A stretch of DNA of 64,000 nucleotides from Saccharomycopsis phalli (taxonomy: Eukaryota > Ascomycota > Saccharomycetes > Ascoideales > Saccharomycopsidaceae): positions 1,426,001 through 1,490,000 of the forward strand of contig CP073212.1 in the NCBI GenBank assembly GCA_020342235.1, in the 5' to 3' direction. A model generated the notes under the pieces. The model was not told the origin of the DNA and made no database searches. It saw only the letters and a list, made by a program, of their open reading frames with translations. Each line of letters starts with the position of its first letter. Within the stretch, counting starts at the first letter, position 1. This document shows, piece after piece, positions 47,951 to 57,179 of the stretch. The position numbers and the translations under genes are program-made.

Positions 47951-50341
47951 ATGGTGTCGTCATTAATGTCGTTACGACGCTCGTCGTCGTTGACCAGAAG
48001 CGACAGCAAAAAAAACGCATCCAAGGACAGTGTCCTTAGTCTTCTCAGTCCCAAGATGGACGAATCGTTGCGGCGATCCAACAGCAACTCGTCGGACCAC
48101 TCTGTTGCCCGGTCCAACACTCCGTCGCCGGTGGATGAGTACGAAGACGAGGACGGCGATGTTTTGGTCCAGGACCCCCCTTTGCTGCCTCCAAAGGAGC
48201 TTCACCCCGGACGGTTGTATGCGCTCTACGAGTTCTCGGGGCCTGATCCGTCGCAGTGCGACCTTGAGTACGACGACGCAGTGGTGCTTTTGAACGATGA
48301 CGATTCGTACTGGTGGTTGATCAAGCGCACCAAGGACGGCAAGATTGGGTTTGCGCCGGCAGAGTGTCTAGAGACGCCAGGGGAGCGGCTTGCGCGGCTC
48401 AATTGCTGGAAGAACGAGGAGCTCGAGCGGATCGCCAAGGAGGAGAGCAGGAAGCGGCTGAAAAGCTTGCTCAGTCTCTCGCGCAAAGCCAGCAAGTTGA
48501 GCAGCAGCGACGCGGTCTCGCGCAAGAAAAACGGATCCAAGACCGTGGTGTTTGCCGAACAGGTCACGTATTCTGCCCCAGAGTTTGTGAGTGACAGCGA
48601 GGACGAGTACGAATTTGACGACATTCCGCCGCCAATCGATGACGTGGTGGATTACAGCGACGATGTGGACGATGATAGCGATACAGGGCCGTTGGTGGTG
48701 CTGAAGATCCGCAAGAAGACCGAGGGCCTGAAGATGTTCAAGGCAAAAAACTTGACAATCGACAAGCTGACCAAGGAGCAGCAGAACAAGCTCCTCGAGC
48801 CGACGCCGACGTCGCTGAAGCGCAGCAGCATGATCAGCATCTCCGACGACGACGCATCGCTCTACAACCGTACCTCAGTGCTCTACGACGAACGTCGGCT
48901 GCACGACTTGGAGTCGTTGCTCGCCCAGGCGGTTAGCAGCCCTGCGATTCCACCGGGGAAGCGCAGCACCTCAACGTCGACAATTAAGACAATGTCGCTG
49001 AGTTACTCCATTGGGGACTATTCGCCGTCGTCGTCAGAGTTTGAGAGCGACACCCAGACGCCTACCAAGTTCACTGCGCTCAGCTCGCTCCAGCTCTCAA
49101 ACAGTACCATCAACGGACTCAAAGGCAAGTTGAGCAGTACTAGCAGCATCAAGAAGGTTATCCATGACGACGACGACCTCGACGAAATCGCCCCGCTTCT
49201 GCCGTCAAACTTGTTTGACAGCGACATTGCCCTGGACACCCTTTCGGAGATTGACAAGCAGTTGGAGAACCTCAAGAAGCCGGGCAAGTTGCTCCTCAGT
49301 CCGTCAAAGAGCCTTTCCAAGTCGAAGAACAACCGCCTCCAGACCGATTTGGACCTCAACATTGACGATATCGACGGCGATAATGATACTTTGGGCAGAA
49401 CTCTGCCCATGTCCCCAATACGCGCACATCCGCTGTTGGGCTCAGGGACGTTTGACCAGGGTCAGGGTGGTCCGTTTGACGGCCAGACGGGATTATTTGG
49501 TCGATCGCAAGGTCAGCAAGGTCAGAGTGAGGCGCTGTTTCAGTCTAAGGAGTATTCGCAGTATCCAGAGCAGTTTCAGTCCAAGGAGTATTCGCAGTAT
49601 TCGGAGGAGTATTCGCAGCATCCAGAACAGTTTCAGTCCAAGGATGTGCAGTCTCAATCCAAGGATGTACAGTCTCAGTCCAAGGATGTGCAGTCTCAAT
49701 CCAAGGATGTACAGTCTCAGTCCAAGGATGTACAGTTTCAGTCCAAGGATGTACAGTCTCAATCCAAGGATATACAGTCTCAGTTAAAAGATATACAGTC
49801 TCAGTCCAAGGCTACACAGTCTCAATCCAAGGATATCCAATCTCAATCCAAGGATATCCAATCTCAGTTCAAGACTACACAGGGCACACAGGGAAAAATC
49901 GCACAGGGAAAAATCATACAAGGCATCGCACAAGGCACACAAACCACACAAACCACACAAACAACACAAACAACACACTCACATGGCCAAAACCAAACAG
50001 CCCCAGACAACCAAAACATCCAGTTGTCCTCCCCAAACTCCTCATTTACTAGCTCCACATCGTCGCTCCAAAAGAAAACAGACAAACAGCCCACGGACTC
50101 ACACATCACACCAGTGACGTCAACCCTGGTCGACAGCGACATACACAAGAATCTCCGACAGCAACTGGACCCTGAGTCCGGATCAAACAGCACAAGCATC
50201 ATCATGAACACCAACGAGTCGTTCAGCAGCTTACTCGAGGACTACCACCCGGACATCAACCAGTTGTTCTACCCGCTCTTCTCCAAGGCCGACGTCTTGA
50301 CGTCCCAGTTGGAGGACTTGAAACGCTTGCTAGTGGGCTAA
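47951..50341 (+). CDS. BUD14: BUD14-like SH3 protein with a heptapeptide repeat array
   Basis: 796 residues. An SH3 domain lies near residues 82-150 (RLYALYEFSGPDPSQCDLEY, then DSYWWLIKR and GFAPAECLE), followed by a conserved basic helix and KTVVFAEQVTY near 197, which resembles the V-x-F PP1-docking element. This order matches Bud14, which directs protein phosphatase Glc7 to polarity sites, restrains the formin Bnr1 and helps anchor microtubules. Acidic stretches (DSEDEYEFDD) follow. Residues of about 545-645 are a tandem array of SQSKDVQ heptads, then Gln/Thr repeats (TTQTTQTTQ). The C-terminus YHPDINQLFYPLFSKADVLT is a conserved-looking block. CTG codons are unusually common here. Confidence 0.8.
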   Translation: MVSSLMSLRRSSSLTRSDSKKNASKDSVLSLLSPKMDESLRRSNSNSSDHSVARSNTPSPVDEYEDEDGDVLVQDPPLLPPKELHPGRLYALYEFSGPDPSQCDLEYDDAVVLLNDDDSYWWLIKRTKDGKIGFAPAECLETPGERLARLNCWKNEELERIAKEESRKRLKSLLSLSRKASKLSSSDAVSRKKNGSKTVVFAEQVTYSAPEFVSDSEDEYEFDDIPPPIDDVVDYSDDVDDDSDTGPLVVLKIRKKTEGLKMFKAKNLTIDKLTKEQQNKLLEPTPTSLKRSSMISISDDDASLYNRTSVLYDERRLHDLESLLAQAVSSPAIPPGKRSTSTSTIKTMSLSYSIGDYSPSSSEFESDTQTPTKFTALSSLQLSNSTINGLKGKLSSTSSIKKVIHDDDDLDEIAPLLPSNLFDSDIALDTLSEIDKQLENLKKPGKLLLSPSKSLSKSKNNRLQTDLDLNIDDIDGDNDTLGRTLPMSPIRAHPLLGSGTFDQGQGGPFDGQTGLFGRSQGQQGQSEALFQSKEYSQYPEQFQSKEYSQYSEEYSQHPEQFQSKDVQSQSKDVQSQSKDVQSQSKDVQSQSKDVQFQSKDVQSQSKDIQSQLKDIQSQSKATQSQSKDIQSQSKDIQSQFKTTQGTQGKIAQGKIIQGIAQGTQTTQTTQTTQTTHSHGQNQTAPDNQNIQLSSPNSSFTSSTSSLQKKTDKQPTDSHITPVTSTLVDSDIHKNLRQQLDPESGSNSTSIIMNTNESFSSLLEDYHPDINQLFYPLFSKADVLTSQLEDLKRLLVG
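49630..49880 (+). repeat. 21-bp in-frame minisatellite in BUD14-like gene
   Basis: About twelve 21-bp units coding SQSKDVQ or SQSKDIQ, preceded by QSKEYSQYPEQF-type units from about 49550. The unit length is a multiple of three, so copy-number change would keep the frame. Confidence 0.92.
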
Positions 50342-50344
50342 GGT

Positions 50345-50350
50345 CACGTG
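50345..50350. promoter_or_regulatory. CACGTG site between BUD14-like and Mpv17-family genes
   Basis: It lies 4 bp after the BUD14-like stop and 50 bp before the next ATG. The 58-bp gap is the tightest same-strand spacing in the window. Confidence 0.5.
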
Positions 50351-50399
50351 ATATGAATAGGTTAAATATACTTTTTTTGGCACATGTAAATAGATAAAC

Positions 50400-51095
50400 A
50401 TGAACAACAAGTACTTGTCCCACTTGTCCAGCCACCCGCTCCTCACAAAATCTATAACCGCAGCGGCTTTGGCTTCACTAAACGAGATCATTGCTCTGCT
50501 CATCGCCAAGGAGTTCCCAGTCACATCGCTCACCATCGCTTCCCGTCAAGTCGCCCTTATCAATCCGTGCAACCTCAAGATCCCGTTGTTGGCGCTCTTT
50601 GGCTTCCTTATCCAGGGGCCGTTGGGGCATTATGCCTATAAGCTATTGAATAGCATCAAGTACTTCAACAAACGGCCGCTTCCGTTGGCCAGAAAGTTGC
50701 TCCAGATCGCCCTCAGTCTCGTGACAATAACCCCACTTGTATGTGCAGTCAACGTCTCCTTCTTGGGGCTTGTCAACAACCAGGAGATTCTAAAGGCGTT
50801 GCAAGGCCTTGGCAACGAGAACACATGGCACCTTGCATATTCTGTCGTGAAGCAGAGCTTGAGCAAGAACTTGTTTAGCTTTTTAAAGTCCTCGTGGGTG
50901 TCGTCACCGCTCATTATGTTTGTTGCCCAGAACTACTTGGACCCAAACAGCTGGGTGGTGTTTTTCAATTTTGCCTACTTTGTGCTTGGGACGTTTCAAA
51001 ACACGTTGTTGAAGTTGAAGTTGCGTGAGAAGCTGAGAAAGCAGCAGTTGAAGAAGGAGGCCAAGGACGGCGAAAAGAGTGATAAGACTGACTGA
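50400..51095 (+). CDS. Mpv17/PMP22-family membrane protein
   Basis: 231 residues with four hydrophobic segments. Family blocks: HPLLTKSITAAALASLNEII at the N-terminus, FLIQGPLGHYAYKLL for the G-P-x-x-H-x-[WY]-Y signature, and FLKSSWVSSPLIMFVAQNYL then FFNFAYFVLGTFQNTLLK for the W-P-x-x-x-x-x-N-F block. Members sit in the inner mitochondrial membrane (Sym1/Mpv17) or the peroxisomal membrane (PXMP2-like) and may form small channels. The usual WPxxQ is SSPLIMF here, so this is a divergent member. The basic, Lys-rich C-tail (LRKQQLKKEAKDGEKSDKTD) has no tyrosine motif. The compartment is not determined. Confidence 0.8.
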   Translation: MNNKYLSHLSSHPLLTKSITAAALASLNEIIALLIAKEFPVTSLTIASRQVALINPCNLKIPLLALFGFLIQGPLGHYAYKLLNSIKYFNKRPLPLARKLLQIALSLVTITPLVCAVNVSFLGLVNNQEILKALQGLGNENTWHLAYSVVKQSLSKNLFSFLKSSWVSSPLIMFVAQNYLDPNSWVVFFNFAYFVLGTFQNTLLKLKLREKLRKQQLKKEAKDGEKSDKTD

Positions 51096-51933
51096 TGGGT
51101 TGAGGAAGTTTGGCGGTGTTGTACATTGGGTATTTGGAGGTTTGGGTAGGGTTATCATTGCACGTCACCGAGATCCATTTATATCAGTTGTGGTTGTTGA
51201 TGTAGAGAACAGTGAATTATAGTTGCGTGGTTATTGATGTAAATAATATAGTTTAATTATATTCAGTTGCGTGGTTATTGATGTAAATAATTACTTTTAT
51301 TTTCTAATCTCTTTGGTGTTGATTACATACATTTTGATCTTGTCATGTTATCAGTCACGTTATCATGCCGTTTTATCATGTCATGCTATCATCTGTCATT
51401 TTATTATCATACCATTTTATTATCTTGCAATGTTATAATGCCATTTTATCATTTTGTCATGCATCATCTATCACGTTATCATCTTGTCTTACCATGTTAT
51501 CATCTCATCTTCTTCTTATCCCATGTCTCATTTCATCTTCTTCTTATCCCATGTCTCATCTCATCTTCTTCTTATCCCATGTCTCATCTCATCTTCTTCT
51601 TATCCCATGTCTCATCTCATCTTCTTCTTATCCCATGTCTCATCGCATCTTCTTCTTATCTCATGTCTCATCTCATCTTCTTCTTATCCCATGTCTCATC
51701 GCATCTTCTTCTTATCTCATGTCTCATCGCATCATATCTCAGTCATTATCCACCCATCTTACCTGCTATGCCATCCTTACCCCTTATCTCCCTATCCAAT
51801 CATTCTTCCTCCACCATTGACGTGCACCCCCTTGTGGATCACCATCTGAAACCACTTAATATGCCACCCTGCGTCATTTCGAAAAATGGTAGGCACCATT
51901 CACTATATAAACCCACGATTTCTCACTCTTGCC
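51096..51933. other. intergenic, 28-bp minisatellite and IME4 promoter
   Basis: GTGGTTATTGATGTAAATAATA direct repeats near 51224-51290, the 28-bp array at 51503-51735, and TATATAAA near 51902, 25-30 bp before the likely IME4 start. No gene. Confidence 0.6.
51503..51735. repeat. 28-bp pyrimidine-rich tandem repeat
   Basis: About eight units of TCTCATCTCATCTTCTTCTT plus ATCCCATG. One strand is nearly all pyrimidine apart from CATG and CA steps. Confidence 0.92.
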
Positions 51934-53477
51934 ATGCTTCTACTCATTGACTTCCTTCTCACATGCGATATAAGCCAGCCGTTTCTAAACCGCGATTTGC
52001 GGTGTATCCACTACTATCACGGCAAGGAGCTCCAACAGGAAAGTTACGCTGGGTTGGAGAATGCAGTCAACCAGCTACGAGAAATCTCGCCGTCCATGAT
52101 CGAGCTTGCCGGAGCAAAAATCACGTTTGTCAGCCAGTTTGAGTTGCAAATACTAAAAAAAAAGCTACAAGGCGAGCCAATGGCCAGCGTTAGCCGTCCA
52201 GTGTGCCGGGATTTGCTTAGTCTTTTGAGCATTACAAACGAATATGACGAGTTCAAGGCGCGATTGGAGTCGCCTACGGCTCGGCAGGTGCTTTCAAAGG
52301 AATATTTCCACCTCACGACTGAGGTGAAGCCGTTTATTGAGGTGTGCCACAACCATGGGCACGCCAAACAAATCTCGGAGGTGTGCACGTTCAAAAACGG
52401 GCAAATCTACTTTGCGAATAAGGCGCTTGACGGGATGAAGTTTGGCAAGTGCCTTGAGTCGAAGATCCACTTTATTCCGATTATCAAAGGGAAGGCACTA
52501 GGCAAGGGCCGCAACTGCATTGGATCGACGTCGACGGATCTTTCGCTCGGCGACTGCTCGTACTTGGACACGTGCTTCAAGCTGAACAGCTCGTGCCGGT
52601 TTATCCACTACTACAAGTGGGTGCCAAAGGAGTACTTGAAGAGCCAGACTGCACAGGCGCACAAGAGTAACCAGGAGATTCGGCAGGTGGAGGTTGTGGC
52701 TGATTTTTGCTGGAGTGGGTCTGTAGGCGACAATATCCGACAGCCGGAGGCGGCGCAATGGATGAAGTGCGACATCAACAAGGTGAACTTTGCGTCGCTC
52801 GGGAAGTTTGCGGCGATAATCGCGGATCCAAACTGGAAGATCCACATGCAGATGCCGAATCCGAACTCGAACGACAGCGAGCTTTTGAACCTCAAGGTGG
52901 ATGTGCTCCAGGACGAAGGGATTATCTTTCTCTGGTGCACGGGCCGAGCGGTTGAGAACGGCAAGAAGTTGCTCCGGCATTGGGGCTACGACACGTACAG
53001 CGAGGTGATTTGGATCAAGACGAACCAGTTGGACCGGACGATCTGTACTGGGCGGACCGGCCACTGGTTGAACCACTCGAAGGAGACGTTGATTATTGGG
53101 TAAGTATGAGCGGGTGAAGGGCGACTGACCACAGCAAAAAAGGCGAGCCCAAGTGGCTCAATGCGGCGATTGACATTGACATTATTATTTCGTCGGTGCG
53201 GGAGGCTGGGCGGAAGCCGGACCAGGTGAGTATAATTGATTGTGGGCGAGCTAACTGGAGTTGTATGGGATGATTGACCGGCTTGTAGGGCGGCATGCGC
53301 GGAAGTTGGAGTTGTTTGGGCGGAGCCATAATTGTCGTGCTGGGTGGTTGAGTAAGTAATTTTTTGAGGGGCGTTCTAACGGTAGCGTTGGGCAACGAGT
53401 TGAAGGATACTCGGTTGAGTGTAGGGCAGGGTGTGGGAGGGTCTGGATATGAGGGAAAGGCGAGATATAGGTGTTGA
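51934..53477 (+). CDS. IME4: mRNA N6-adenosine methyltransferase Ime4, four exons with introns of 34-35 nt
   Basis: MT-A70-family enzyme (METTL3 homologue) that writes m6A on mRNA during meiotic entry in yeast. Exons: 51934-53099, 53135-53225, 53261-53351, 53386-53477, total 479 residues. Introns: 53100-53134 (35 nt), 53226-53260 (35) and 53352-53385 (34). Blocks matching yeast Ime4: [25 protein letters not shown]; the catalytic motif as DPNW (DPAW in yeast, DPPW in METTL3); [35 protein letters not shown]; and, across splice junctions, [25 protein letters not shown] and RAGWLTLGNEL. I take the ATG at 51934, after a TATA-like box; 51886 is also in frame. Retention of intron 1 gives a stop within four codons. 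The C-terminus is much shorter than yeast's. Confidence 0.92.
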
Positions 53478-53479
53478 GA

Positions 53480-53795
53480 ATGAGAGAAGGAAGGCATGTG
53501 TTGAGATGAGAGAAGGAGAGTATGTGTTGAGAATGAGGAAGGAAGGTATGTGTTGAGATGAGAGAAGGAGAGTATGTGTTGAGATGAGAGAAGGAGAGTA
53601 TGTGTTGAGAATGAGGAAGGAAGGTATGTGTTGAGATGAGAGAAGGAGAGTATGTGTTGAGATGAGGGAAGGAGAGTATGTGTTGAGATGAGGGAAGGAG
53701 AGTATGTGTTGAGATGAGGGAAGGAGAGTATGTGTTGAAATGAGAGAAGGAAGGCATTTGTTGAGATGAGAGAAGAAAGGCATTTGTTGAGATAT
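53480..53795. repeat. 26-bp purine-rich tandem repeat directly after IME4
   Basis: About eleven units of GAGATGAGAGAAGGAGAGTA plus TGTGTT, starting within 15 bp of the IME4 stop. Confidence 0.93.
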
Positions 53796-54241
53796 GGCGA
53801 GTGTAGGGCAAGGTATTAGTGGGCATGAGTATAAGCCAAGGTAGTTGAGATATAAGCTAGACATGAGCCGAGGTACATCAGTTCAAGTTCCAAGGTATAT
53901 CCAACTGGTGAGCTGTAAACGGTATCTCAGCTTGGCTGTTGTTTAGCTCAGCTGTTGTTTAGCTCAGCTGTTGTTTAGCTCAGCTGTTGTTTAGCTCAGC
54001 TGTTGTTTAGCTCAGCTGTTGTTTAGCTCAGCTGTTGTTTAGCTCAGCTGTCGTTAGCTCAGCTGTCTGTTTAGCTTAGCTGTCCTGTTAGCTCAGCTCC
54101 ATGGTAGGCCAAGGAGATGGGTCGGGTGACAAGTTTTTCAGCGATGAGAAAAAATTTTTTTATAGGCAGCTACATATCCCCGTGCGCGAGGACCACTACA
54201 TACCGGAATATATCTAAATTAGCTACCTGAGGGGATCGAGT
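53796..54241. other. intergenic between IME4 and KAP104
   Basis: Mostly the 16-bp TTAGCTCAGCTG array (53939-54070), then the KAP104 promoter with a T/A tract near 54150. No gene. Confidence 0.6.
53939..54070. repeat. 16-bp tandem repeat rich in CAGCTG
   Basis: TTGTTTAGCTCAGCTG repeated about seven times perfectly, then decaying. Each unit holds AGCTCAGCTG, an imperfect palindrome. Confidence 0.93.
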
Positions 54242-56887
54242 ATGTCCCATTGGCAGCCGAACCCGGAGAATGTGCTGCAGCTCCGCAGCATCTTTGCCGG
54301 CACGCTCTCCGCAAACAAGCAGCAACGGCACGACGCCAACGAGGCCTTGGAGGAGGCCCGGTTCGAGAGCGATCTCGACAACTACTTGTTGTACATTTTG
54401 CTAGACGACAAGGAGTCGCTGGCCGACGTGCGTGCGCTGGCCGGCGTGTTGCTCAAGAACAACGTGCTCCAGCCGGAGTTCCGGTTCATGGGCCACGAGG
54501 TGCAGCAAGTGATCAAGGAGAACATCATGCGCGGGCTCCTTGACGACAACGCGCTCGTGCGCAACATCACCGGCAACGTCGTCACCGCGATGTTCCAGCT
54601 CTGCGGCGTCGCCGAGTGGCCCCTGGCGCTAGGCGAGCTTCTTGACTTGGCCGGCGGCAGTGTGCAGGCTGCGCAGTTGGGCGCGATATCTGCGCTCGAG
54701 AAAATCTGCGAGGACTCGCTCACGAGCTTGGACCGCTCGTACGACGGCGAGGTCCCGTCGCAGTTCCTTGTGCCGCGGCTCCTCGGGCTCATGCAGGGCC
54801 CGGTCGCGGCGCCCGCGATCCAGTGCCTCAACCAGTTTGTCACAATCCAGTCGCCGAGCATCACCAGCCGCATGGAAGAGTTCCTCGGCCTGTTGTTCGC
54901 GCTCACGGGCGAATCCCTGTTGCCCGTGCGCAAGGCGGTGTGCACGTCCTTCTACTTGATCCTCGACACGTGCCCGGAGTTCCTCACCAGCCAGCTCGAG
55001 GGCATCACCAGCTACTGTCTCCACACCATTGCAGAGGTGCCCGAGGACGTGGCGCTTCCTGCATGCGAGTTTCTCCTTGTGCTTTCGGGGTTGAACGTCG
55101 AGCCGGAGACCATCAAGCGGCTCTTGCCGAGCGTAGTACCGCTCTTGTTGGACAAGATGGTGTACGCGCCGTCGGAGATTGAGCACTACGAGCAGATGGA
55201 CGCGTACGACGACGCCGACGTCGAGGACCGCGACGAGGACATCAAGCCCGTGTTGGCCAAGGCCCAGAAGGAAGACGACGACGACGACTTTGCCGCGTGG
55301 AGTCTCCGCAAGTGCGCGGCCGCGTCGCTCGACTTGTTTGCGACCGCGTACCCGGAGACCGTGGTCGGCGTGGCGTTGCCATTGCTCCAGAAGAGCATTG
55401 TGTCGCCCAAGTGGCCCGAGCGCGAGGCCGCGATTCTTGCGTTTGGCGCGGTCAGCGACGCCTGCATCGACTTGCAGTCGGACAAGCTCGCGTCGCTCGT
55501 TGAGTTCCTTGTGCAACGGTTGCACGACCACGAGCCCAGGGTGCGCCAGATCACGTGCTGGACGCTCTCGCGGTACTCCTCCTGGGTGTGCCGCCGGAGT
55601 GAGCAGTTCCTGCCGACAATGGAGGCGATCATGGCGTGTGCGTTGGACAACAAGAAAATCGTCCAGGAGAGCGCCCTGCTGGCGCTCCTGAACTACGTCG
55701 CTGCCGCCGACTACGAGGTCATTGCAAACTCCGTCGAGCCCATGCTCCTCCACTTTGCAAAGTGCTTTGCAAAGTACAAGCGCAAGAACTTGGTCATGCT
55801 CTACGACGCGGTGCAGACCTTTGTCGACAAGGTCGGTGACGTCATTGCATCCAACCCCTACTACGTCTCCATCCTCCTCCCGCCGCTCCTCGACAAGTGG
55901 CTGCAGCTTGCAGACGACGACCGCCACTTGTGGCCGCTCCTCGAGTGCATGTCCTCGGTCGCCGCCTCCTTGGGCGAGCTCTTCAGCCCGTACGCGGTCC
56001 AGACGTACCTGCGTGCTAAACGCATCCTCGCAAACTGCATCAACCTCGACAAAATGTGCAAGACTGACCCGGCCATTGACACCCCGGAAAAGGACTTTAT
56101 TGTCACCGCCGTCGACTTGATCGACGGCTTGGTCCAGGGCCTCGGCTCCCATGCCGCTGAGTTGATTCTCGCCGACCCTGACACCCACTTGCTCGACCTC
56201 CTCCTCACGTGTTTCCAGGACCCTGTCGACGAGGTCCGCCAGTCGGCATTTGCGCTTCTTGGTGACCTAGCCATCATGGTTCTCCGCCCAGTGGTGCTAC
56301 CGTACTTGGCGCCCGTAGTCCAGTGCATCGTCCACGAGATCAACCACCGCTCGTTCGAGTCCAGCGCAGTATGCAACAACGCAGCCTGGACCATGGGCGA
56401 GATTGCTCTTGTCTTGAACAGCGCCGAGTTGGAGCCGTTCTTGCCGGACGTCGTTGCCTGCCTCGTCTCCCTCATAAACTCCGTCGACTGCGAGCAAACT
56501 GCTCTTGAAAACGCCGCCATCGCCTTGGGGCGCTTGGGTAACCCGTGTAGCTCCGCCTTGGCAAAACACCTCCCGGAGTTTGGCTACAACTGGTGCAAGT
56601 ACATGAAGTACTTGGAGCCCAACGAGGAGAAGGAGTCCTCGTTCCGCGGCATGGCCAACATCGTCGCAGAAAACCCAACCGGCTTGGCCCATGTCCAACA
56701 GGGCGACAACGTCTTGGTGCTTTTCATTGAGTGCATCGCATCGTATACCCATCCTGGCGTCGAGTTGTGCTCCATGTTCGACAAGTTGGTCCATGGGTAC
56801 AAGGACATGTTGGGCGCAGACTGGCCCAACTTGCTTGCCAGCTTGAGCTCAGAGAGCCAGCAGGCCATCCAGGAGAGGTACTCCTGA
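54242..56887 (+). CDS. KAP104: karyopherin beta-2 (transportin)
   Basis: 881 residues of HEAT repeats. Imports PY-NLS cargo such as the mRNA-binding proteins Nab2 and Hrp1 through the nuclear pore. The opening WQPNPENVLQLRSIFAGTLS and the LAGVLLKNNV block match transportin. The acidic loop that RanGTP uses to eject cargo is present (YDDADVEDRDEDIKPV, then EDDDDDFAAW, about residues 320-355), followed by WSLRKCAAASLDLFA and RQITCWTLSRYSSWV. KDFIVTAVDLIDGLVQGLGS and EVRQSAFALLGDLA in the C-terminal half are close to both yeast and human. Third-position G/C and the use of CTC, CTG and GCG are much higher than in the left half of the window, suggesting high expression or a GC-rich isochore-like stretch. 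Confidence 0.95.
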   Translation: MSHWQPNPENVLQLRSIFAGTLSANKQQRHDANEALEEARFESDLDNYLLYILLDDKESLADVRALAGVLLKNNVLQPEFRFMGHEVQQVIKENIMRGLLDDNALVRNITGNVVTAMFQLCGVAEWPLALGELLDLAGGSVQAAQLGAISALEKICEDSLTSLDRSYDGEVPSQFLVPRLLGLMQGPVAAPAIQCLNQFVTIQSPSITSRMEEFLGLLFALTGESLLPVRKAVCTSFYLILDTCPEFLTSQLEGITSYCLHTIAEVPEDVALPACEFLLVLSGLNVEPETIKRLLPSVVPLLLDKMVYAPSEIEHYEQMDAYDDADVEDRDEDIKPVLAKAQKEDDDDDFAAWSLRKCAAASLDLFATAYPETVVGVALPLLQKSIVSPKWPEREAAILAFGAVSDACIDLQSDKLASLVEFLVQRLHDHEPRVRQITCWTLSRYSSWVCRRSEQFLPTMEAIMACALDNKKIVQESALLALLNYVAAADYEVIANSVEPMLLHFAKCFAKYKRKNLVMLYDAVQTFVDKVGDVIASNPYYVSILLPPLLDKWLQLADDDRHLWPLLECMSSVAASLGELFSPYAVQTYLRAKRILANCINLDKMCKTDPAIDTPEKDFIVTAVDLIDGLVQGLGSHAAELILADPDTHLLDLLLTCFQDPVDEVRQSAFALLGDLAIMVLRPVVLPYLAPVVQCIVHEINHRSFESSAVCNNAAWTMGEIALVLNSAELEPFLPDVVACLVSLINSVDCEQTALENAAIALGRLGNPCSSALAKHLPEFGYNWCKYMKYLEPNEEKESSFRGMANIVAENPTGLAHVQQGDNVLVLFIECIASYTHPGVELCSMFDKLVHGYKDMLGADWPNLLASLSSESQQAIQERYS

Positions 56888-57179
56888 TTCATTGAGATAC
56901 CGTGTATCTTGTGCATGTTCATATGAACTATATAGAGTATACGTAAATCATATATAGTACTTGTGTAGTGTTGTGAGGGGTGGACGTGTCGAATGGTGTA
57001 AAAAATGTGATTCATGTCTGAGCTTTTGTCAGAGGAAATGGTCTAGTCAAGTATTTCTTGCAAACTGTCTCTTCCAATTAAATGGTCTAGCCAAGTATTT
57101 CTTGCAAACTGTCTCTTCCAATTAAATGGCCAAGCACAGATATACCAAGAAATTACCACTGCTAATCAAGACCGCGTCT
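56888..57179. other. intergenic with a 44-bp duplication
   Basis: 3' flank of KAP104, then two direct 44-bp copies (57036-57079, 57080-57123). No gene. Confidence 0.6.
57036..57123. repeat. 44-bp tandem duplication beside a LINE relic
   Basis: Two copies beginning AAATGGTCTAG(T/C)CAAGTAT and differing at one base. The first 16 bp resemble sequences at 11877 and 12005. Confidence 0.9.

Noticed and set aside
53251-53864. Minus-strand frames of 160-190 codons with HILSFSHLNTYSPSL repeats.
   Set aside because: Translation of the 26-bp minisatellite after IME4. No start context or homology.
54629-56188. A 519-codon minus-strand frame antisense to KAP104.
   Set aside because: Its Arg/Glu/His-rich composition is the shadow of a GC-rich gene. 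KAP104 on the plus strand is certain.
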